From: Chloroflexota bacterium | GTDB lineage: Bacteria > Chloroflexota > Anaerolineae > UBA2200 | Direction of reading: 5' to 3' | Length of the DNA: 48,974 nt | NCBI GenBank assembly: GCA_030607875.1 | Contig: JAUWJD010000026.1 | Span: 1 to 48,974, forward strand | Shown: positions 19,034 to 26,754 of the stretch, piece by piece | Layout: every line of letters begins with the position of its first letter | Position numbering within the stretch: position 1 is the stretch's first letter | Translations under genes and position numbers: made by a program | Notes under the pieces: model-generated | Seen by the model: only the letters and a program-made list of their open reading frames with translations | What the model was told of the DNA's origin: nothing | Databases searched by the model: none

Positions 19034-20466
19034 AGGCCTGCGATCTTTCTGCCCGCGGCCAGGATTGCCTGGACCTTTTCACCTGCTGTCGTTTCCGTGT
19101 AGATACGGATGAGAGGCTCCGTTCCTGAGAAACGGATCAACAGCCAGCCGCCATCTTCCAGGCAATAGCGGAAACCGTCCAGTGTGTCGGTGTCGATCAC
19201 CTTCAGTCCGGCGATTCGCGCCGGTTTGGCCTCTTCCACACGCTTTCTTGTCGTTTCGTGTTGCTCAGGAGGCAGCTGGATGTCAATTCGATCATAGTAG
19301 TGCGGGCCGACCAGAGAGTACAGATACTCAATGAGTTGCGAGGGCGATTTGCCAAGTTTGATCATCAAATCGAGCAGGAACAAGCCTGCCAGTATGCCAT
19401 CGCGTTCAGGAACATGGCCGGAGAACCCAAAGCCACCGCTTTCTTCGCCTCCCATGATAGCTCCGATCTCCACCATCTTGGGGCCTACATGCTTGAACCC
19501 TACTTGCGTCTCATATACAGGAATATCGTACAGTTCCGCCAGTTTATTGGCCATGGCTGTGGTGGTGACCGTCTTGACAATGGGCCCTCGCTTGCCTCGC
19601 ACCTCCAGCAGATAGAGCAAAAGCAAGGCATAGACCTGCAACTGGTTGACATACTTACCGTTCTCATCCATCATGCCCACACGGTCCGCGTCACCATCAT
19701 TGGCCAGGCCCACATCAGCCCGGTGTTGGGCAATCCCAACCACCAGAGCCGCCAGGTTGTGGGCGATCGGTTCAGGGTTGTGCATGCCCGGAAAGAGCGG
19801 ATTTCGGACGTTATTGACCTCGAAAACACGCGTGTTGCCGCCAGCCAGAATGGTTGGAAAGTATCCCATGCCCGCGCCGTACATGGCATCCACGACTACG
19901 GTAATGCCGGCGGCCTTGATGGCTTCCACATCCACCAGGGAAGCTATTTGCTTCAGATAATCTGGCACTGGGTTGAACTTGATGACGAGCTTTTTTTGCA
20001 GCGCCTCGGGGAGTGCCATCTGCTTCACCTTTTCCCGTCCTGCTTGGATGTCTGCAATGTGCTCCTCCAAGACAGCGAGTACCTCAGGTGGTGCCGCGCC
20101 AGCGTATGCGGTGCGCATCTTGAAGCCATTCCACGTAGCTGGATTGTGACTCGAAGTGATGATCACAGCACCACCAGCTTGCTGGTCAAGGATGGCGTAG
20201 GAAATCGTGGGTGTGGGAGCAGCGCGGTCACAGAGATAAGCGCGGATGCCGTTGCCAGCTATTACCTCTGCCGTGGCTGCAGCAAAGTCCTCAGATGCGA
20301 AGCGTGTATCATAACCGATGACCATTCCCTTCTCTGCAGCTCCCGTGTCTAGAAGGTACCTGGCCGCAGCCTGAGCGCAGATGCGTACGTTCTCGAAGGT
20401 GTAATCTTCAGCGATGATCGCTCGCCAGCCATCCGTTCCGAACTTGATCCTTGCCATTTCTTGCAT
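19030..20466 (-). CDS. Phosphohexomutase (phosphoglucomutase/phosphomannomutase family)
   Basis: 478 residues with all four family signatures: the phosphoserine loop ITSSHNPATWNG (catalytic Ser near residue 108), the metal loop NDGDADRVGMMD, the sugar loop MGGEESGGFGFSG and the phosphate-binding loop RFSGTEPLIRIY. It interconverts hexose 6- and 1-phosphates in the cytoplasm and could feed the glycosyltransferase cluster downstream. Two in-frame ATGs (20466 and 20457) flank the ribosome site AAGGAG; the second is spaced about 11 bases from it, the first only two, so the true start could be 20457. A copy of a 50-bp repeat ends 12 bp before the first ATG. Glucose or mannose preference cannot be decided. 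Confidence 0.92.
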   Translation of the reverse strand: MQEMARIKFGTDGWRAIIAEDYTFENVRICAQAAARYLLDTGAAEKGMVIGYDTRFASEDFAAATAEVIAGNGIRAYLCDRAAPTPTISYAILDQQAGGAVIITSSHNPATWNGFKMRTAYAGAAPPEVLAVLEEHIADIQAGREKVKQMALPEALQKKLVIKFNPVPDYLKQIASLVDVEAIKAAGITVVVDAMYGAGMGYFPTILAGGNTRVFEVNNVRNPLFPGMHNPEPIAHNLAALVVGIAQHRADVGLANDGDADRVGMMDENGKYVNQLQVYALLLLYLLEVRGKRGPIVKTVTTTAMANKLAELYDIPVYETQVGFKHVGPKMVEIGAIMGGEESGGFGFSGHVPERDGILAGLFLLDLMIKLGKSPSQLIEYLYSLVGPHYYDRIDIQLPPEQHETTRKRVEEAKPARIAGLKVIDTDTLDGFRYCLEDGGWLLIRFSGTEPLIRIYTETTAGEKVQAILAAGRKIAGL

Positions 20467-20478
20467 GTCTCCTTGCGT

Positions 20479-20528
20479 CTACTGCTTCGTGCACCAAAGG
20501 TTGCTGAACCCCTTTGGCTCGATTATCA
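20479..20528. repeat. 50-bp leader-associated repeat, copy 1
   Basis: Begins CTACTGCTTCGTGCACC and ends CTCGATTATCA. It differs from the copy at 26311-26360 by only two bases. It contains a self-complementary core (CCAAAGG ... CCTTTGG). On the minus strand it lies directly before the phosphohexomutase ribosome site. Confidence 0.85.
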
Positions 20529-20552
20529 CATGGTGCTGCTTACTCCAGACGC

Positions 20553-21740
20553 TCACTCGGCCTCGTAGGTAATCTGATAGTCGGTAGGCACGACCTCTAT
20601 CCAAGTTTGACCGGGCCGCAGTGGCACAGGCGAGCCATCCAGGTACAGGTACTTGCAGAAATCCTGGACATTGGGCCTGACCCACTTGGCCTCGATCATC
20701 ACTCCGTCCCGGAAGATCTGAGCTCGCCCCTCACCTGTAGAAGTGACATTGAGGGTAGGTGCCCCGTTCACATCTAGAACGTCCGTTTCCTGGTAAACTG
20801 CATAGTGCACAATCACATTGGCGGCGGCAAGCTGTTCATCGTTGAGCGCATCCAGGTGTGGCTCGCCTTCCACAAAGCGTTTGTAGAGGTGCTGCTCTGA
20901 ATCGTAGTGGAACTCTACCACAGCCAGCTTGGGATAAGGAATGTGCACATAGGTGGCGGGTTCGCCTTCCGGTACTGGGTCCCCTGCGGCCGAGAAAGCA
21001 AAGCCCGGCAAGCGTACCGCCTTTTCCATGTCTTTCGCGGACAGGTAGGTGCGAACTTTGGATGAGCTGGTTGCCACACGGCCCATCCAAGGATACTTCT
21101 TCCACTCTCCCCGCGGCTCTAGCCAGTGATAAGGAGTGGAATGGAAGTACTCATCCAAGTCAGTCAAGCCAGACTGAGAGAGGAGCCAACGGACCTGGTC
21201 GTTGGCACCAGAGTGGACCAGCGCGCCATCGAACATGTGACCCAAGTCGATAGTGAACAGCCGGGCGCTGCGCACTGGTCGAAGTTCTTCCGGATCCTTG
21301 CTCCAGACAACTGCCGTCAGCCGTGTCAGCGTCCAGCCATCCATTGCCTCCTCGAAAACGAGGTCCGCTTGTGAGAGCCCCGATTGTGGGCGGACCTGGG
21401 GATCGTTGCCGATGCGCACCAAAAGCGGACGCCTTTGCAGCACCACAGGATCCTCCACCATCTCACCAGTCAATGGGTTGAAATGCGGATTCACAGTCGG
21501 GGTCGGCGAGGGACTGGGCGAAGCCGTGGGCGTGGGGGATGGCACTGGGGTAGGGGAAAAAGTCGGAATAGGTGTGTTTGCTACCCTCGTGAAGGTAGGC
21601 TTGGGTGTTCGAGTGGGCGGAACGGCCGCCTGATTGGCGGCGGAACCACAAGCGGTCAGCAGAAGGGCAATCCCCACCGCCAGCAACGCGATCAGCATAG
21701 GGCGAGGGTAAGGCCTTATCATGTCCTTGCGTATCTTCAT
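20553..21740 (-). CDS. DUF3048 (YerB-like) lipoprotein
   Basis: 395 residues from ATG at 21740. The start at 21806 of the longest frame lies upstream of the likely promoter, so it is rejected. The N-terminus is a lipoprotein signal peptide (MLIALLAVGIALLLTACGS, lipobox LTAC), then a Thr/Pro/Ser linker rich in PTPSPSPTPT, then a DUF3048 N-terminal domain (NPLTGEMVEDPVVLQRRPLL, QSGLSQADLVFEEAMDGW, RPVRSAR) and the DUF3048 C-terminal domain (VDVNGAPTLN... region to PVPLRPGQTWIEVVP). The protein should be anchored outside the membrane. The biochemical role of the family is unknown. The next gene downstream is the phosphohexomutase, 86 bp away. Confidence 0.88.
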   Translation of the reverse strand: MKIRKDMIRPYPRPMLIALLAVGIALLLTACGSAANQAAVPPTRTPKPTFTRVANTPIPTFSPTPVPSPTPTASPSPSPTPTVNPHFNPLTGEMVEDPVVLQRRPLLVRIGNDPQVRPQSGLSQADLVFEEAMDGWTLTRLTAVVWSKDPEELRPVRSARLFTIDLGHMFDGALVHSGANDQVRWLLSQSGLTDLDEYFHSTPYHWLEPRGEWKKYPWMGRVATSSSKVRTYLSAKDMEKAVRLPGFAFSAAGDPVPEGEPATYVHIPYPKLAVVEFHYDSEQHLYKRFVEGEPHLDALNDEQLAAANVIVHYAVYQETDVLDVNGAPTLNVTSTGEGRAQIFRDGVMIEAKWVRPNVQDFCKYLYLDGSPVPLRPGQTWIEVVPTDYQITYEAE

Positions 21741-21779
21741 AGTAAGCTTGACAAACCTCCGTGCTGTAGACTGCGTGCC

Positions 21780-21806
21780 ATTATAGCACAACCTGGCCTC
21801 AGGCAA
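21780..21806 (-). promoter_or_regulatory. Candidate promoter of the DUF3048 gene
   Basis: Perfect TATAAT on the minus strand at 21780-21785. The best -35 match is TTGCCT at only 15 bp spacing, or TTTGCC at 16. Predicted transcript start near 21773, about 33 bases before the ATG. Confidence 0.5.
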
Positions 21807-21857
21807 AAAGGCAACGGCGAGAGCGTCCTGCTGGCCTGGACCTTCAATCGGACCGGG

Positions 21858-22835
21858 CTATCCCACTACCTGGCGAAACACGCGCAGGAAGTTGAGGCCA
21901 AGGATCTTGCGTACATCCTCTTCGGAACAACCTCGCCCGATGAGCCCGGCTGTGATCCCTGGCAGGCAGGTCACATCTTCCAAACCCACTGGTGGAGGTG
22001 GAGGAAAGCCATCGAAATCAGAGCCCAAGCCAACATGGTCAATGCCTGCCACTTTCACCATGTGATCAATATGATCCAGCAACTTCTCCAGGCTGGCCTC
22101 TGTTCTTTCTTCCGCAATGAAGGCGGGCACAAAGGTAGCATCAACCACTCCACCCTTCGTTGCTACAGCAACCAGTTGCTCATCGGTCAGGTTACGAGGG
22201 CTCGGGCACAAAGCGTAAGCGTTGCTGTGTGAGGCAATAACTGGCGCCGAACTTGCTTCCAAGACATCTCTCACGCCGGCAGGAGCAAGGTGCGAGATGT
22301 CCAAGATGATGCCCAGGTTGTTGCACTCGGTCACCAATCGCAGGCCAAAGCTGGTGAGCCCGCCCCCAGTGCGGGCTTCGAACACGCCGTCTCCAGCCTG
22401 GTTGCGGCGGCTCCAGGTCACCGTGAGCAAGCGCAGCCCCAAACGGTAGAACATGCGCAGCAACGCCAAGTCACCCTCAAGGGCCTCGGCCCCTTCAAAA
22501 CCAATGACCGCTGCTACTTTGCCTGCTGCCTTTGCTTCTTCAACATCCTCAGCCTTCGTAGCCAGCACGAGTGCATCTGCGTTGACTTCCAGTTCGCGGC
22601 AGAGCGCGTCCAGCACGCGCAAGGTCTGCTTGGCCGCTCCTGCTGGCAGGTACCTGTCCTCGATAAAGATGGCAAACACCTGGGCTGTTATTCCACCTTC
22701 GCGCAGGCGTGGCAGGTCAATGTGTCCCTCGGAAGAACGCTCGCCCAATTTGAGCTTGCCTTCCACTACCCTGAGCAAAGTGTCACAGTGCCCGTCAAAA
22801 ACGATACTGCTTCGGTGCAGAGCGTCTGCGTCCAT
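21858..22835 (-). CDS. Membrane dipeptidase (peptidase family M19, renal dipeptidase-like)
   Basis: 325 residues from ATG at 22835, chosen because GGGGAGG lies five bases upstream; the longer frame to 22910 overlaps the predicted promoter. Family M19 signatures are present: VFDGHCDTLLRVVEG (HxD zinc ligands), AAVIGFEGAEAL (bridging Glu), LLTVTWSRRNQAGDG, ILDISHLAP, PVIASHSNAYALCPSPRNL and HVGLGSDFDGFP. These enzymes hydrolyse dipeptides, often with a D-residue at the C-terminal side, and act in peptide or peptidoglycan turnover. There is no signal peptide, so it should be cytoplasmic. It is separated from the lipoprotein gene by 117 bp with its own promoter signal. Confidence 0.92.
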   Translation of the reverse strand: MDADALHRSSIVFDGHCDTLLRVVEGKLKLGERSSEGHIDLPRLREGGITAQVFAIFIEDRYLPAGAAKQTLRVLDALCRELEVNADALVLATKAEDVEEAKAAGKVAAVIGFEGAEALEGDLALLRMFYRLGLRLLTVTWSRRNQAGDGVFEARTGGGLTSFGLRLVTECNNLGIILDISHLAPAGVRDVLEASSAPVIASHSNAYALCPSPRNLTDEQLVAVATKGGVVDATFVPAFIAEERTEASLEKLLDHIDHMVKVAGIDHVGLGSDFDGFPPPPPVGLEDVTCLPGITAGLIGRGCSEEDVRKILGLNFLRVFRQVVG

Positions 22836-22891
22836 TCCAATCCTCCCCAGTGAACTGAATCGTTCCTTTGTGAACGACACGGCAAGCAGAG

Positions 22892-22921
22892 AGTATAAGC
22901 CAAACTGCAAGGAGATGCCAA
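22892..22921 (-). promoter_or_regulatory. Candidate promoter of the dipeptidase gene
   Basis: On the minus strand TTGGCA (22916-22921), 18-bp spacer, TATACT (22892-22897). Predicted start about 50 bases before the ATG at 22835. Confidence 0.5.
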
Positions 22922-22995
22922 CATGCGATATGGATGTTGCAGGGCTGCTGCAAAGTCGCTCAGGAGATCCTGGAGCACGCCCAAGTGCTCAGTAT

Positions 22996-23290
22996 GTGTC
23001 ATTGCGAATGCAGTGACACCTGCATCTGCTATGTCCCCGAAGCGAAGCGGAGCGGGGCGCCGCAGGCCGTCTCGCCCTCGCGTAGCACCTCCGGAGCCTG
23101 CCCTGTCTCACCTTTGTCTTTGCGCCACCTCTGGTCTTTACGCCAGAGGCGTAAACGGGGACGACACCTTCGGCTGAGGCGGCCCGAACGGGGTGCAGAT
23201 GAGCAATCTCCAACTACCGGAAAGAGGAGATTGCCTCGCCCTTCGGGCTCGCAACGACAGACCGCAGGTGCACAGCCAATGCAACAGCCC
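22996..23290. repeat. Intergenic repeat region related to 31200-31336 in inverted orientation
   Basis: No gene is supported here. The region opens with a hairpin (GTGTCA 22996-23001 / TGACAC 23014-23019), contains GC-rich blocks at 23061-23199 that reappear in reverse complement at 31200-31336 (for example CTCCGGAG, CGCGAGGGCGAG, CCGAAGGTGTCGTCCC, GCACCCCGTTCGGGCC), and closes with GAGATTGCCTCGCCCTTCGG then CTCGCAACGACA, a type of phrase common in dispersed bacterial intergenic repeats. Confidence 0.75.
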
Positions 23291-23299
23291 TGATGGATG

Positions 23300-23328
23300 T
23301 TGGCATTGTGGTCGGCGGCTGTTATAAT
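23300..23328 (+). promoter_or_regulatory. Promoter for the gene at 23353
   Basis: TTGGCA (23300-23305), 17-bp spacer, TATAAT (23323-23328). Predicted transcript start near 23335, 18 bases before the ATG at 23353, with GGAGG between. This rules out the upstream in-frame ATG at 23293. Confidence 0.7.
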
Positions 23329-23352
23329 TACTGTGAACTGGATGGAGGCAGA

Positions 23353-23988
23353 ATGAAAGCCCAAACCCTGGAGAGACTCAAGATCGACAGGATTCACGTT
23401 GCGCCACGAGCGTTGGAGCTGTCGTCTGCGGCAGCTCAGCGACGCTTCAAGCACACTTGGGCGCCGCTCGAAGACTTGACAGCGCGGCTGCGGTCGCTGC
23501 CGCCAGGCCTGGTGCGCTTTTGGCTGGACAAAACCGGTGGGCATGTGATTGTCACGCATCTGCCTTCGCGCTATGAACCCGGCGGGCAGGCCTTAAAACG
23601 GCAGGTGCTGCGCAATGTTGCCTATGTACGGCTGTCCGATTTGGCAGCAGGTTCGTTGGAGGCCTTGGTGCCGATAGGGTATTTGCTGGATCACCTGTTG
23701 GGAAGCAGCGGAATGATGGATGGGCTTTGGCTTTCTGAGGGCGGAGGTGCTAATCCAGCCTTGCGTGAGGTCGGGGCGCGCGTAGTGAAGCTGTTCCCGC
23801 TAGGCTATGGCTTCGATGAAGCAGCCTGCCGTGATGTTCGTACCTACTTCGCCCGCTCCCTGGCCTTGTACCTGCACGATCGTCGTGCGCTCAACGTTGC
23901 GGATCCGCAGATCGAAAAGCTGTTGCGAACCACCCTGTTTTCGGGTGCCTTTTGGCGTTCGCGCAAGATGCAAGCGCCAGCCGCCTAG
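23353..23988 (+). CDS. Unknown protein, possible degenerate zincin-like domain
   Basis: 211 residues from ATG at 23353, supported by GGAGG five bases upstream and a promoter just before. I do not recognise a named family. The middle part VPIGYLLDHLLGSSG lines up by eye with the HExxH helix of anthrax-lethal-factor-like metallopeptidases (HELGHALDHLLG), but the zinc ligands are replaced (H-E-x-x-H would fall on V-P-I-G-Y). Further on, DVRTYFARSLALYLHD resembles the region with the third ligand in such folds (xxEFFAESFxxYLxD), also without the Glu. If correct it is a catalytically dead pseudo-peptidase. There is no signal peptide or membrane segment. It is a single-gene unit, meeting rimO tail to tail with both stop codons inside one CTAG. 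Confidence 0.7.
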   Translation: MKAQTLERLKIDRIHVAPRALELSSAAAQRRFKHTWAPLEDLTARLRSLPPGLVRFWLDKTGGHVIVTHLPSRYEPGGQALKRQVLRNVAYVRLSDLAAGSLEALVPIGYLLDHLLGSSGMMDGLWLSEGGGANPALREVGARVVKLFPLGYGFDEAACRDVRTYFARSLALYLHDRRALNVADPQIEKLLRTTLFSGAFWRSRKMQAPAA

Positions 23989-25319
23989 TCCTTGGCATGG
24001 TGGTGTCCCACCAGAACCAGTCCCTCCAGGTCGTACTCCATCGCGTGCTCGATTCGCGCCCTTATCATTTGCCCAACTGGCCACTCTCCGCTCATCAGCA
24101 CGTAGCCATCAATCTCCGGCGCATCGCGGTAGCAGCGTCCCACGCTGATCCCTTGCTCGGCTCCTTCGACCAAGACGTCCAGGGTGCGTCCTACTTGTAG
24201 TTGGTTTCGCACCAGGGAGATGCCGCGTTGTAACTCCATCGCCCGCGCGTACCGATCCTCGGCTATCTCGCGTGGTACTGGATGCGGCAAATTGGCTGCC
24301 GCTGTGCCTTCTTCTGGTGAATAGGTAAAGATGCCGACCTTATCGAAGCGCATTTCGGTCATAAGGTCCAGGAGCGCAGTGAATTCCTCCTCCGTCTCGC
24401 CAGGATAGCCCACGATGAATGCCGTGCGTAAAGCGATGTCTGGCATGGCCTGGCGCAGGTTGTCGATTAACTGACGCACGCCTTCCACGTCGGGTGAGCG
24501 GTTCATGCGGCGCAGTGTGTCGGGGTGGGCATGTTGCAGTGGCAAATCGAGGTAGTGGCAGACCTGGGGGTGTGCAGCCATCGTTTCGATCAGCCATGGC
24601 GTGACGTGCTGCGGATAAGTGTACATCAGCCGCAACCAGGGGAGCTGCGGCACCGTCTTCAGGATACTTTCGATCACGTCGGGCATGGCGTCCTTCTCCC
24701 CCAGGTCACGAGCGTAGGCTGTGGTGTCCTGGGCGATGAGGATGATCTCTTGTACCCCCTGGGCCACCAGTTGGCGTGCTTCTTCCAAAATGGCAGCGCG
24801 GGGCTTGCTGCGTTGTGGCCCCTTGATCAGCGGGATGGCGCAGAATGCACAGGGTGCGCTGCAGCCGTCGGCAATCTTCAAATAGGCGCTGGGGCCTTGG
24901 GCCTGTCGCCGCATGGGCGTGACGACCGATACCTCATCACTGGGGCGCACGTCAGCACCGGGCTGGAGGCCCAGCAATCGCTCTGCGCAGCTAACGACGT
25001 TGGCCCACTCTCGCGTTCCGAGCATGCCATCCACACCAGGCACGACGTGCCGGAGCTCTTCTCCATAACGTTGCGAAAGGCAACCAGCGGCCAACAGACG
25101 CTGACCGGGTCGCTTGTTCTGAGCCAACTCGTTGAGCGCTGCGTATGATTCCTCTCGTGCCGCGTCGATGAAGCCACAGGTGTTGACGATCAGCACATCG
25201 GCCCGGTCGGGCTGCTCCACCTGGCGCCAGCCTGCCTCTTCCAGCAGGCCGTTCATCGCTTCGGTGTCAACTGTGTTCTTGGGGCATCCCAGAGAGAGTA
25301 GATAGAAGCGTTTTCTCAA
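23985..25319 (-). CDS. rimO: Ribosomal protein S12 methylthiotransferase RimO
   Basis: 444 residues. The N-terminal UPF0004 domain carries the RimO hallmark SLGCPKN, then NTCGFID and AAGCLSQRYG (three Cys for one 4Fe-4S cluster). The radical SAM domain has GCSAPCAFCAIP (CxxxCxxC for the second cluster), and a TRAM domain closes the protein (GRTLDVLVEGAE). RimO adds a methylthio group to the conserved Asp of ribosomal protein S12. SLGCPKN and the sequence around it favour RimO over MiaB. The start ATG at 25319 has GGAG upstream and a short copy of the leader repeat (25331-25346) directly before it. It lies downstream of rodZ, separated by a hairpin. Confidence 0.94.
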   Translation of the reverse strand: MRKRFYLLSLGCPKNTVDTEAMNGLLEEAGWRQVEQPDRADVLIVNTCGFIDAAREESYAALNELAQNKRPGQRLLAAGCLSQRYGEELRHVVPGVDGMLGTREWANVVSCAERLLGLQPGADVRPSDEVSVVTPMRRQAQGPSAYLKIADGCSAPCAFCAIPLIKGPQRSKPRAAILEEARQLVAQGVQEIILIAQDTTAYARDLGEKDAMPDVIESILKTVPQLPWLRLMYTYPQHVTPWLIETMAAHPQVCHYLDLPLQHAHPDTLRRMNRSPDVEGVRQLIDNLRQAMPDIALRTAFIVGYPGETEEEFTALLDLMTEMRFDKVGIFTYSPEEGTAAANLPHPVPREIAEDRYARAMELQRGISLVRNQLQVGRTLDVLVEGAEQGISVGRCYRDAPEIDGYVLMSGEWPVGQMIRARIEHAMEYDLEGLVLVGHHHAKD

Positions 25320-25330
25320 GCTTCGGCCTC

Positions 25331-25346
25331 CTACTGCTTCGTGTAC
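25331..25346. repeat. Leader-associated repeat, short partial copy
   Basis: CTACTGCTTCGTGTAC, matching the first 16 bases of the 50-bp element with one difference, 11 bp before the rimO ATG. The rest of the element is absent. Confidence 0.6.
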
Positions 25347-25429
25347 GGATGGCCAGACGTATCTCGTTGAATCATGGCATGGGAAGGGACATTTAGCTCA
25401 AGGAAATCACGCAGTACCTTGTAATCACA

Positions 25430-25457
25430 ACCGGCCAGGTTGGTTCGCCTGGCCGGT
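25430..25457 (-). terminator. Strong hairpin downstream of rodZ
   Basis: ACCGGCCAGG (25430-25439) pairs with CCTGGCCGGT (25448-25457) around an 8-base loop, 28 bp after the rodZ stop. On the minus strand it is followed by TTGTGATTAC, so the T tract is short; it may attenuate rather than end transcription into rimO. Confidence 0.55.
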
Positions 25458-25484
25458 CTTGACATGCAATGTTGTGGCGTAGAA

Positions 25485-26297
25485 TCAAGTGGCTGTCGTT
25501 GGCTCCGGTGTTCGCGTAGGCACACCTGGGGCAGTCCATTCTTGCTCTACGACCTCCCCGATCTCGCCAAACACACCTAGCTCCTCACCATTGAGCGTCA
25601 CGCGCACCGCGCTGGCAACGCCGGCACGCAAGGAGCTCCGTTCGCGCGCCGTCCAGGTCTTTATTGCTCCGGGCTCAAGGAGGCCAGCAAAGACTCTCTG
25701 GCCATCTGCCAGCACGAGCAGCCACGACCGTTGGCCGACAATCTCGATGCTCAGTTCCAGGCCAACTGGGGTTGGCGTCACCGTAACCGTAGCCATAGGA
25801 GTAGCTGTTGATGTGGGCAATGGCGGAGATGACGTAGCTGTCGGTGGGCGCGTAGTTAGCGACGGCAGGGCGGTGGTAGCCGTCGGGCTTGGGGTGACTG
25901 TGGGCCGGGCAAAAGGCGTTGTGCCATAGTATTGCTGGTAGCCCCACCAGCCTATTGCCGCCGCAACGATGACGATGAATATGAGCCCCAGTGGCCACCA
26001 TCGTCGCCAACTGAGTGGCTCGAGAGGCTCGTCCAGCATGATGGGCACGGAGGTCGCCGCTGTGGATGCTTCAGGCGCCTGGCAAAGAGAAAGCACCTCT
26101 TGCGGTTCCAGGCCCAGATATAGCGCATAGTTCTTCAAAAAGCCCTTGATATAGACAGGAGCGGGCAGGCGGTCATACTGCTCTTCCTCCAGCGCCTGTA
26201 GGTAGGTGCTGCGAATCTTGGTTGCTTCCTCAACCTGCGCCAGAGACAAGCCCTTGGCTTCACGAGCCTGGCGGAGGATTTCCCCTAGCTCTCCCAT
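25485..26297 (-). CDS. rodZ: RodZ-like membrane protein with N-terminal helix-turn-helix
   Basis: 270 residues. Residues about 1-70 form a Cro/C1-type HTH_25 domain (GEILRQAREAKGLSLAQVEE, YLQALEEEQYDRLP, PVYIKGFLKNYALYLGL), the form that binds MreB in RodZ. One membrane helix follows (about 96-116, WPLGLIFIVIVAAAIGWWG), then a Thr/Pro-rich outer linker and a C-terminal DUF4115 domain (WLLVLADGQRVFAGLLEPG to VRVTLNGEELGVFGE). RodZ anchors the cytoskeletal cell-shape machinery. It is divergent from thrS and has a consensus-like promoter with a 128-base leader that contains one copy of the 50-bp repeat. Start ATG at 26297 has a weak ribosome site. Confidence 0.9.
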   Translation of the reverse strand: MGELGEILRQAREAKGLSLAQVEEATKIRSTYLQALEEEQYDRLPAPVYIKGFLKNYALYLGLEPQEVLSLCQAPEASTAATSVPIMLDEPLEPLSWRRWWPLGLIFIVIVAAAIGWWGYQQYYGTTPFARPTVTPSPTATTALPSLTTRPPTATSSPPLPTSTATPMATVTVTPTPVGLELSIEIVGQRSWLLVLADGQRVFAGLLEPGAIKTWTARERSSLRAGVASAVRVTLNGEELGVFGEIGEVVEQEWTAPGVPTRTPEPTTAT

Positions 26298-26310
26298 CTG
26301 AACGCTACTC

Positions 26311-26360
26311 CTACTGCTTCGTGCACCGAAGGTTGCTGAACCTCTTTGGCTCGATTATCA
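26311..26360. repeat. 50-bp leader-associated repeat, copy 2
   Basis: 48 of 50 bases identical to copy 1 (differences C-A-C-C-[A/G]-A-A and A-A-C-C-[C/T]). It sits in the predicted 5' leader of rodZ, 13 bp before the ATG. Confidence 0.85.
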
Positions 26361-26431
26361 CCTAAGAACGACTACCTGAGTTTAGCAGTTGCTACAGTAC
26401 CCTGTAACATGATCAATACGCTCTGTGACAG

Positions 26432-26460
26432 AATATATATGGTATTGCTTGAAATGTCAA
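26432..26460 (-). promoter_or_regulatory. rodZ promoter
   Basis: On the minus strand TTGACA (26455-26460), 17-bp spacer, TATATT (26432-26437). Predicted start near 26425. The MITE target duplication (26458-26465) overlaps the upstream half of the -35 box without changing it. Confidence 0.7.
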
Positions 26461-26612
26461 AAAGGGACTCGGTTTCAAAGTGTGTTGGTCAGTTCTTCTG
26501 GCAGGATGAACTGCTACCGATAGTTGCGATGAATGCTGCTCGCACACTATCCCTGGCACCGCTGATCCGGCACGTTGTCGACCAACACAATCTGCAACCG
26601 AATCCAAAAAGG
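26458..26612. mobile_element. MITE copy A with 8-bp target duplication
   Basis: The element spans 26466-26604 (139 bp). It starts GACTCGGTTTCAAAG and ends TGCAACCGAATC. The two ends are imperfect terminal inverted repeats of about 25 bp (21 of 25 match, core TGTGTTGGTC / GACCAACACA). CAAAAAGG flanks it on both sides (26458-26465 and 26605-26612), a perfect 8-bp target duplication. It has no coding capacity for a transposase. A second copy lies at 37345-37482 with six differences. Confidence 0.92.
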
Positions 26613-26670
26613 AGACGCACCTACCTGATACGGCGGCTAGAAACCGTAAGCCGTGGTAGAATGCGTGAAT

Positions 26671-26699
26671 TTGCCAAAACTGCGATTTTGCTGTATATT
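26671..26699 (+). promoter_or_regulatory. thrS promoter
   Basis: TTGCCA (26671-26676), 17-bp spacer, TATATT (26694-26699). Predicted start near 26706. A hairpin (GCCCAC 26719-26724 / GTGGGC 26734-26739) followed by TTTT comes just after the start and before the T-box. Confidence 0.65.
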
Positions 26700-26754
26700 G
26701 GCATTGAAAGGCAATGGGGCCCACAGACCATCCGTGGGCTTTTGTATCGGCTGT

